Assembly: GCA_014607495.2 (NCBI GenBank)
Contig: CP053170.1
Span: 4,464,001-4,528,000 of the forward strand
Source of the DNA: Carposina sasakii
Taxonomy: Eukaryota > Arthropoda > Insecta > Lepidoptera > Carposinidae
Direction: 5' to 3'
DNA length: 64,000 nucleotides
Positions 58,301 through 64,000 of the stretch are shown here, piece after piece. The position numbers and the translations under genes are program-made. The number at the start of each line of letters is the position of its first letter. The stretch's first letter is position 1. The notes beneath the pieces are model-generated. The model made no database searches, was not told the origin of the DNA, and was given only the letters and a program-made list of their open reading frames with translations.

Positions 58301-61300
58301 GCTCATCAGGTTATTGAAATACTTAGAATCCGCAGTAGAAAGAAGTAATCTTACGAACTAAATGCAGAACTCCAGAAGATTAGGAAGGAACGTGTTAGAT
58401 CAACGAAGAATTTGAAACAAATATAAGGGTCAAGATATAGTTCCACTTTATCTGTGAAGGCGTAGATTTTATTTGATTGTTATCTATTTGAATTCAATTT
58501 ATTCTAGCCTAAGGTATACCCTCTCCCACCTCATTAATCTTATTGCGTTAATTACGAGTACTTTCAATAATAGCGTTTGATTGTCATTAATCATATTTAG
58601 CCTCGACCAGTCTTTTAGAAATGCCCTTAAAAAGGGCATGGGCTCCCGGGCCCCATGGTTTTCAAATATGTAGTCTCCACTGAGGTTTGCATATTTGCGC
58701 CCCACTGTCAGATTATGGCTGTGCCTGGGGCATGGGACGCTACCAGAGTATCGACCCATGTAGCGTCCCATTCTATCTAGGGTCATGCCATCGTCGCGAC
58801 AGGTTCTAAAACAGATGCAATTATGTACTAGCATGATGGATGCACTCCTGGCACATATGGTGTCCGAGTTGATTCGCATCGGCATCGGTGGGGGACATTT
58901 AGGCGTGTGGCAATGTGGTTTCCAAAAGTGTACCGACATTGGCTGACGGCAGTGCCTGTCGACTTAAGGCTGTAAACGCTCTGCGGTACTGGTTGACGGT
59001 ACCAATTCCTTAGACGATGGGGTAGACGGTTCAACTCCGTTTATCGCCTTCCAAGGTGCAATTTCGACCTGGCTTTGGCTGTTTAAAATTTTGATGACTA
59101 GCGGGAGAGTGATGGGCTGAAGCTAAAAGGCTGGGAGTGCTACACTAGTAATTTTGCGTATACCCAGACCTCCAAACCTTATCGGTAAGGAGGCTTGGGC
59201 CCAGGAACGGTCATCTAAGCTGATATTGATAATAGAGGGTTTGATGGTCTAAACGAAGAAGACATTGAAATTTTCAGATTTGACTGCAGCGAAATACATA
59301 AATCTAAAGGCAATGGCGTATTATATAGTAGGCCATGTGCGTATTAATTTTGAAAAGACGACATGACAAAATTTTGAATTTGTTCATCCAATAGAGGGTT
59401 TCGACTCGTCTATGGGCGAGCCCAAAAGGCGAAAAGAGCTTTTATCCACAACAGACAATTTTGGAGCCAAAGGTTGAAAGCAGAAATTATTTCGTTACGG
59501 GATGGGGTGGAAGCGGGGACATATAACTCACATTTTCCCGTGTTGAGCTCAAGCCCTATTAATTGTAATACCTGTTTCAGGAGTTTAAGATCCCCTAACA
59601 GCTCGCTTCGCCTCCTAGGGTATCGTCTAGATCGTTTAATTTTGATTGCAGCTTCTCGATTATCGGGTGGACTAAATTGGAATAAGTTAATTTTTCTTAT
59701 TGATCGATCTCATTTAAACGACTGAATTTATCTAGATTGTAAATGAATATTAAGTTTGGCTGTAGCTAAAAGCTGATTAAGTACTCAAATTAACATACAT
59801 TATTTATACACACGGGTGTATTTCGGGGTAGTTTTACTTAGCCAGAACTGTGTGTTCACAAAGACCGTCACAATTTAAATTTATCAGATCTGTAGCATCA
59901 TATTACTAAAAAGTATGGTTGAAAAAAAATTAACCGAAGTAGGTATACCGAAAATCCCATAGAGGAATTCCCGGTTCCAGCATGGTCCGGTACCGAAAAT
60001 CCCGGTTCCTTGAAACATATCCGGTTCTCTATACCCTAGTGGACACCCGCGACTCCGTCCGTGTGGACTGCATCAGTTGACCAAATCGTAAATCTAAACC
60101 ATTCCCGAACCCACTAGAACACACAATTTTTTTTATTAAAATCGGTCCACCCGTTTAGAAGGAGTTCAATTACCAACACACGAACAGAAGATTTATATAG
60201 CGATCCGCCCCGGCTTTGCGCGGGTGTAATGCCCTTTCACGTGAAAAAAGTCGTGGGCGTCCGCTGGAGAAAAGTTTTTCAGGCATATTTTTTTATTTTT
60301 TCGCCGTACTTCAAGGAATATTTCTAAAAAAATAATTAGCGAAATCGGTCCAGCCTTTCTCGAGAATCGCGCTTAGCAACACAATCAGCGATTCATTTTT
60401 GTCATTCAGTACTTAAAGTTCGTTTCACATTTGTATGATCTACCTACAGTATGGTCGATTCCGGCAGTCACATTTTAACCTGAACGTAAATTTAGTCCTA
60501 CCTGTCCTTTTTTCTCTCAGTCATTTATGTTAAGAACGAAGAAGAAGAAGAGATAGACCTGACAAGATTAGGTTTAAGTTTAAGTGTGACTGCCGGTATC
60601 GACCATAATATCTGATTTAGTACGATTTAAATTTATGGTATGGTATGGTATGACTCGGAACATCGTACGTTAGGATGCGTAGTAGCATAAATAACATATT
60701 CTTACACAACTATAGTGGTATATTGGCATAGCATTTCGCGCACACACAAAAACAGACTCCTTCTGTTACATTATGTATGTTTTTTTACCAGACCCAATCC
60801 GTGAACTTCATACTCTGTTTCCATGAGCGAATTTATTTTGAACTGAAGATTCCAATAGGAGCAAACCTAAACTGTAAACCACAATATTTATTACCGGCTA
60901 GTTTTAATATTAGCATATTTACTTGCGGCTAAGTACTTACGTACTATTTACGATGCGTTCCTTCCTATACTAAATTAGTGGAGGAAGGACAACTTTAAAA
61001 CCAGTAAAATATTATTTTAAGAACCGTTAAAAACCGAGCGTGTGGTGTGGTCTACCCGCTTATACCAACATGCAGATTTATTAGGAAAAGGTTGGTGGCG
61101 GTATATTTCCCCACGAAATTTGTAAATTTAGCTTAGTGTCTTAAGTGTGTGTGGTCAATTGTTGGAGGAGGTCTAAACCCAAAGGGGATTTTAGCTGTAA
61201 AACAATGTTTTTTGTACCTAGATAATGTAATGTAATCCTAATTAAAAGGAACAAATGAAGGATTGTTAACTATTTCACCAGTTCAAACTTCAATTTTTTT

Positions 61301-62298
61301 CTGTACATGTCATAAGAGTCAGCTAAGAAATTCAGAGGCATTCCCTCGGGCGATTAACTAGCAATTTGTTACTGATCTTTAATATCTGTCTCAGATATGC
61401 TAAAGGTTACTGTAGGATGTCCTTAGGAATCCTTTACTTACCCATTTTTATGGGAACACAGTAATGTATATGTATGTATGAAATATTCAAGGAGGAATCA
61501 ATTTAACAAGCTGTATAAAAGAGGCAAAGACAAACTGTTGTGCTAAGACATGAACTACATCTAATGGGTAGTTTTTTTGTTTACAGAGTTATACATACAT
61601 ATGTAAAAATATAAAATAATAGTGCCAACCACACCCAAGTGCTACACAAAAAATAACCAAAAATTAATGGGGACAAAATAACTAAAAGAAAATTAAATAT
61701 GAAAAAAAAAGAACTTACATAATAATTTAAGTCTAAATTACATACAAATTCATTGATAAACTATCTACACTATAGTTTTTATAAGACTAGATATTTCTGA
61801 TTAGTTACAGCAAATTATAAAATACTTTTCAATGGATAGTGTAAAATAAAATCTATGGAAGAGTTACTGTAAAATTACCTAATTAAGAGCAAAGATTACA
61901 GAAAACAGAGTTAATGAATTTAAAAAAAAAACCATATGCAATTGTCATACGTCATGAATGTGTATGTAACTTTAATTTCATGGTAGGAATATTAATAAAC
62001 ACTAAATGGTGACCTACATACAACACAGTACATAGGTTTTTGTATATTAATTATCAAATCAACAATGAGTATATAACTATCAATATTCCCACTCAGAAAT
62101 TGGAGTAAATAGAAATAATAATAAAAATGAACACACTTCTAACAACACTGGGTCTAATGTGCCACTCACGATGAGGTCATCCTCCCGAATCTTTTCTGAG
62201 TTCTTGCTCGCTGCCCTGAACGTAGAGGCCACAAATTTCTGCTCTTCCTTCGTTAGTAATGTGCATTTTGCTGCTAATTTCTGACTTTTATTGCCCAT
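46240..62298 (-). CDS. MEAK7: MEAK7 (TLDc-domain, mTOR-associated) homologue, 9 exons, 452 aa
   Basis: Nine exons, all with AG/GT borders and matching phases, give 453 codons including the stop: 62170-62298, 53411-53543, 53024-53115, 51721-51917, 51279-51415, 49230-49376, 48451-48677, 47744-47929 and 46240-46350. The length is close to vertebrate MEAK7 (about 456 aa). It starts MGNKSQK, a possible myristoylation signal as in MEAK7. The helical N-terminal half (about 44-230) leads to a TLDc domain at about 240-410. Landmarks are HGESFSTMAG, GPSLVIIEDNNGYIFGGYAP, LPNGLLMGGQFNFGGIW and LEVWGVGD, and the tail ends ILEMAGKARHSEGLREP, characteristic of this family. In mammals MEAK7 acts at lysosomal membranes in an mTOR-S6K2 branch; that role here is by homology only. 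The introns are full of MITEs and intron 1 is 8.6 kb. Confidence 0.9.
46670..46906. repeat. 19-bp minisatellite in MEAK7 intron 8
   Basis: About eleven copies of gatttctaaattcaaaacc with point changes (t/c/a at the first bases, one longer 26-bp unit). Six central units are near identical. Likely variable in copy number. Confidence 0.88.
47093..47182. repeat. 18-bp minisatellite in MEAK7 intron 8
   Basis: Five 18-bp units of the type ggggtgattagagaaaaa. Being a multiple of three, the array reads open in several frames and produces spurious repetitive open frames on both strands. Confidence 0.88.
47744..47929 (-). CDS. MEAK7: MEAK7 exon 8, end of TLDc
   Basis: Acceptor attctcag, donor gtgagt; LMGGQFNFGGIWVNADPFGE, SCSTYRGF, SLEVWGVGDKPLSVKES. 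Phase 0 at both ends. Confidence 0.92.
48081..48379 (-). mobile_element. Non-autonomous element, family D, inverted copy
   Basis: This reverse-orientation copy in intron 7 of MEAK7 ends aaaacatcctggtata. It is shorter inside than the 28943 copy. Confidence 0.68.
48451..48677 (-). CDS. MEAK7: MEAK7 exon 7, TLDc core
   Basis: Acceptor ctaaccag, donor gtaagt; RIQDQGPSLVIIEDNNGYIF, GGYAPEAW, SFLFSLAPKMRVYP, YQYMNYHTKTLPNGL. This is the most recognisable TLDc segment. Confidence 0.92.
48913..49060. mobile_element. Palindromic MITE, family C, copy 3
   Basis: It lies in intron 6 of MEAK7. The central asymmetrical segment (ctctccgttcttaacataaa) is in the opposite orientation to the 13968 and 42932 copies. 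Confidence 0.85.
49230..49376 (-). CDS. MEAK7: MEAK7 exon 6, start of TLDc
   Basis: Acceptor gcaccag, donor gtgaga; LEAMPDYPAFIDLSHIVFLN, WRFLFSSHIHGESFSTMA, the opening strand and helix of TLDc. Confidence 0.9.
50519..50698. mobile_element. Palindromic MITE, family B, copy 2
   Basis: This is the best-preserved copy: taggtaggtaaaaagaaac at the left is inverted exactly at the right, with cagctgttccatacaa on both arms. It lies in intron 5 of MEAK7. Confidence 0.8.
51279..51415 (-). CDS. MEAK7: MEAK7 exon 5
   Basis: Acceptor gctacag, donor gtgagt; encodes LMSNILLKKMTELVFVNLYG through LMPSLMPAVI, leading into the TLDc domain. Confidence 0.88.
51721..51917 (-). CDS. MEAK7: MEAK7 exon 4
   Basis: Acceptor catccag, donor gtaagt; starts YCESIASTYIKVLKSSSSKR and ends ASQLYK plus two bases. 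It has high GC and an Ala-rich stretch (EATAASAAGDAD). Confidence 0.87.
52002..52347 (+). mobile_element. Family D element, 3'-truncated
   Basis: The left end ctatacagggtgtttttttt is intact; similarity stops after gagaagattccgtagtt. It lies in intron 3 of MEAK7. An open frame starting inside it (52226) mixes repeat and unrelated sequence and is not a gene. Confidence 0.7.
53024..53115 (-). CDS. MEAK7: MEAK7 exon 3
   Basis: Acceptor tgttttcag, donor gtgaga; encodes SVEERVTLIYNSLGKAYSDD then AELPYQLLKE, helical N-terminal region. Confidence 0.87.
53411..53543 (-). CDS. MEAK7: MEAK7 exon 2
   Basis: Acceptor gcattccag, donor gtgagt; 44 codons plus one base, KYWGPQIDPRLAQYLSNFLF to YVFNVR. Joins exon 3 in phase. 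Confidence 0.88.
54167..54452. mobile_element. Palindromic MITE, family A, copy 5
   Basis: This full foldback has tatacaggg/ccctgtata ends and lies in intron 1 of the MEAK7 gene, 600 bp upstream of exon 2. Confidence 0.85.
54838..55106. mobile_element. Palindromic MITE, family A, copy 6
   Basis: The same arms as the 54167-54452 copy recur under 400 bp away, with ends atacaggatgtaac/gttacatcctgtat. A decayed seventh copy lies at about 57830-58020. Confidence 0.83.
55389..55728 (-). mobile_element. Family D element, inverted copy
   Basis: This reverse-orientation copy in intron 1 of MEAK7 runs from gtcaacgttcccgaaaacta to ggcaacgaaaaaacacctgt. Confidence 0.7.
55770..55920. mobile_element. Palindromic MITE, family B, copy 3
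   Basis: It has the same arms as the 50519 copy but more mutations, and its right end is cut off by other sequence. It lies in intron 1 of MEAK7. Confidence 0.7.
56729..56866. repeat. Direct repeat shared with 59783-59960
   Basis: acacacgggtgtattcgggg, tagccagaactgcgtgttcg and aagtaggtatacc recur in the same order near 59790-59955, inside the 58033-60038 element. Each copy ends at a catagaggaat motif. Origin unknown. Confidence 0.55.
56867..57147. mobile_element. Palindromic MITE, family G, copy 2
   Basis: It has the same TIRs (catagaggaataagatgtag) and inner arms as the 33898 copy, plus an extra ~90-bp loop with attacattactt-type repeats. It lies in intron 1 of MEAK7. Confidence 0.83.
57305..57550. 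repeat. Repeat family M, copy 2 (inverted)
   Basis: This is the inverse of the 44709-45131 repeat without its internal insertion. It contains the full palindrome tgacgtca in catgacgtcatgg, and gctccgccccta. It lies in intron 1 of MEAK7. Confidence 0.6.
58033..60038. mobile_element. ~2-kb non-autonomous element with TAG-type TIRs
   Basis: TAGTGTATAGAACCGG at the left and its near-inverse (ccggttctctataccct) at the right bound 2006 bp. Flanks ctggacac and gtggacac match at 7 of 8 bases, compatible with an 8-bp (hAT-like) duplication. Subterminal repeats of ggaaccggga / cggtaccgaaaatcccgg crowd both ends. A 146-codon minus-strand frame inside (58499-58939) has no recognisable domain. It lies in intron 1 of MEAK7. 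Confidence 0.68.
60039..62169. other. Right part of MEAK7 intron 1
   Basis: Apart from the 60451-60605 MITE, a decayed 'gcccgcgacttcgtcc'-type repeat at 60045-60265 and a gcattctctcaggcgat-family remnant at 61290-61470, this is AT-rich with no coding or structured feature that I can support. Confidence 0.4.
60451..60605. mobile_element. Palindromic MITE, family C, copy 4
   Basis: It lies in intron 1 of MEAK7, with ends atggtcgattccggcagtca and its inverse, and a small gaagaagaag insertion in the loop region. Confidence 0.85.
62170..62298 (-). CDS. MEAK7: MEAK7 exon 1
   Basis: 43 codons from ATG (62298-62296) to donor gtgagt (62169-62164), phase 0. MGNKSQKLAAKCTLLTKEEQ gives a possible N-myristoyl glycine. 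The bases just upstream on the minus strand (cttacag, then A) look like an acceptor, so the 5'UTR is probably spliced, perhaps from a donor gtaacc at 63173. Confidence 0.82.
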
Positions 62299-63404
62299 TC
62301 TGTAAGTTACAAAAATGAGTTGTTATAAGAGTAATAAATATATGTTATGAAAGTCTTGGGAATATAACAAATTCTGAAATAATACTGGAACCTTATAGGT
62401 GAGATTTTGAGGTACTGAAAAGTGGTAGCACAATGATTCATTTCAATTTACCTTTATACAATAGTAAAAAAGTTGGAATATTCACTAAAATTATTTATTA
62501 ACATACAATTAGCCAGTTGGAAAAAAAAAGATTTTGTCTGGAAGATCACTAAAAAATTACTTTCCCAAGGGTGTTAATATATTTTAACCTTTTAAATTAC
62601 AACTTCGAAACAAAAGTTTTCTAAGCATACCAAAAGAGAGAACTTATTAGGTAGGTATTTTAACACTATTGTATTTAAATGGACACTTCAAAACAAATAA
62701 ACCATTAAGCTTAAAACTTATAAAGTACTTATATTATTTTAATACGTGAACATTGACTTATTTTTGGTGGAAGTCACGAGTTTAAAACATTTCCACAGAT
62801 GACCCTGTTTGATATTCATTGCCAAATAAGCTACAGCCTTGGCCAAGAATGAAGGATTCAAAGATAACAAACGGAAAGTACAATATGTGCGGTACGGTAA
62901 GCTGCAAGTTTGTCAATAAGTACATAAAGTTAACAATCGTAATAGAGATAGAACTTACTAAATAAATATTATGAAATAAATCACACACTTTAACACGTAC
63001 AATATATCCCTTTAGCAACGAACTAAAACTTTTATTGCACATAATCTCCACTATTATCTCATTATTGTCCTAGATAGCCTTAGATAAACAAAAAATTTTC
63101 ACACTCATGCTAATTTTAGCACAAATCAATAAACAAATTCACGAAGAATGAAAGATAAAATTTTATAGGTTACCTGTCAAAGAATTTTTTTTTCAAATAT
63201 TTCGTAATCCCACAGCCAAAATATGCACAACGTGCGTCATACAGCTCGTTACAACGACTGCGTGCGTTGTTTCCGTGCTTAAACAAGACAAGGTTTAGAT
63301 TTACCCCATTCTACTAAAAATAATACAAGTCTTCTTTAGTTTGCCGCAACTTATGATTTGTCGAAGGCCGCCTTAACTTCGGATTTTCACTTAGTGAATG
63401 CCTA

Positions 63405-63525
63405 TTCGGTCACCAACCCGCCTGCCCAGCGTGGTGACTATGGGCAAATACCCCCCATGGCAGTCTTGTGGCGTGCCCTGGGGGAGGCCTACGTCCAGCA
63501 GTGGGCTGAAATAGGCTGACGATGA
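63405..63525 (-). repeat. Family O repeat, inverted copy
   Basis: The reverse complement reads cagcccactgctggacgtag, with a (gat)n tract at 63521-63538. It lies between the MEAK7 5' end and the membrane-protein exon. Confidence 0.65.
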
Positions 63526-63782
63526 TGACGATGATGAATGCCTATTGCATACTTTTTAACCTAGTTTGATAAACGATGATATAATCCACAGAGTACATTA
63601 GTATATTAGGACAATTTTTATAACTATGTTAAAATAGGTAAACCTTCATAATGAAATACTTAGATTATGAAATAACAACCGTCGGGCAATAACTTTTTAA
63701 TTTAGGATGCTTTTATAATCTTTTACACCAATGTTCCACTTCACATCTATAAGTTTCAATTTCGTGTTGATTGCGAGCGCCT

Positions 63783-63961
63783 TCAAAGCAGCGAGAGTAT
63801 CGTCCAAAGAATGGACACCGCAGTCACTGCTGCATAGGCTTTCAAACTAGTTTTGGCCATTTCGTTATCCCTGTACTCCTCATCAACATTTCGTTTTAGC
63901 ATGTAAAGTAAATGTATTTGTGGAGGTATGCTCACTGCCGTTATCAGAAAGCTTATGATAC
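63783..63961 (-). CDS. Last coding exon of a small membrane protein (continues off right edge)
   Basis: An acceptor (ttgccag, ending at 63962) opens two bases plus 58 codons to tga at 63783-63785. The segment has two hydrophobic stretches (IISFLITAVSIPPQIHLLYM and AYAAVTAVSILWTILSLL) joined by a charged loop KRNVDEEYRDNEMAKTSLK, so a two-helix membrane hairpin at the C terminus is inferred. The loop-plus-second-helix layout is loosely like CD225/dispanin proteins, but this is not a firm match. Upstream exons are outside the window. Confidence 0.6.
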
Positions 63962-64000
63962 CTGGCAATAGAAAACGCGGTATTAATGCACCGATTACCA

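Noticed and set aside
58499..58939. 146-codon minus-strand frame
   Set aside because: It lies wholly inside a transposon-like element; no known motif, no splice context. Not called as a gene.

Overview
The window looks like nuclear DNA of a moth or butterfly (Lepidoptera). It is AT-rich, its genes are split by GT-AG introns of a few hundred bases to about 24 kb, and most of the sequence is transposon debris. That debris includes dispersed motifs I associate with lepidopteran genomes, such as the 'gtccactgctggacgtaggcctcc' family, RTE-like LINE tails, tRNA-derived SINEs and many palindromic MITEs. The species cannot be named from sequence alone. All gene models below were built by hand from open frames, splice sites and phase agreement between exons.

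Layout. (1) 384-31642, minus strand: the 5' part of a gene whose product begins MGNSCSS (a probable N-myristoylation/palmitoylation signal). Three coding exons are visible, and the gene runs off the left edge. Its second intron carries an apparently intact BEL/Pao LTR retrotransposon (1175-6964), and its ~23.8 kb first intron is packed with repeats. (2) 32254-40997, plus strand: a complete five-exon gene for a 396-residue Snail-family-like zinc-finger protein. It has a SNAG-like N terminus (MPRCFM), three C2H2/C2HC fingers and a C-terminal PIDLS motif (CtBP-binding type). The start codons of genes 1 and 2 are only about 0.6 kb apart and divergent, so they probably share a GC-rich promoter. A 2.2 kb foldback element and a 497-bp palindromic MITE lie in introns of the zinc-finger gene. 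(3) 41-46 kb: intergenic repeats. (4) 46240-62298, minus strand: a complete nine-exon gene for a 452-residue TLDc protein, recognised as MEAK7 (TLDC1). (5) 63783-63961, minus strand: the last coding exon of a small membrane protein that continues off the right edge.

Mobile DNA. The BEL/Pao copy has 181-bp LTRs that differ at one position, a 5-bp target duplication and a 1705-codon open polyprotein frame, so it inserted recently. Four non-autonomous elements have 8-bp target duplications (three exact, one 7 of 8): 13397-13888, 34316-36539, 38829-39325 and 58033-60038. This points to hAT-like mobilisation. At least seven palindromic MITE families recur two to eight times each. Several tRNA-like SINE heads, a tandem 136-bp duplication and two intronic minisatellites complete the picture.

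The three main genes do not form a pathway. The strongest functional inference is a divergent pair made of a membrane-anchored protein and a SNAG/CtBP-type repressor. I saw no CRISPR array, operon or rRNA gene.
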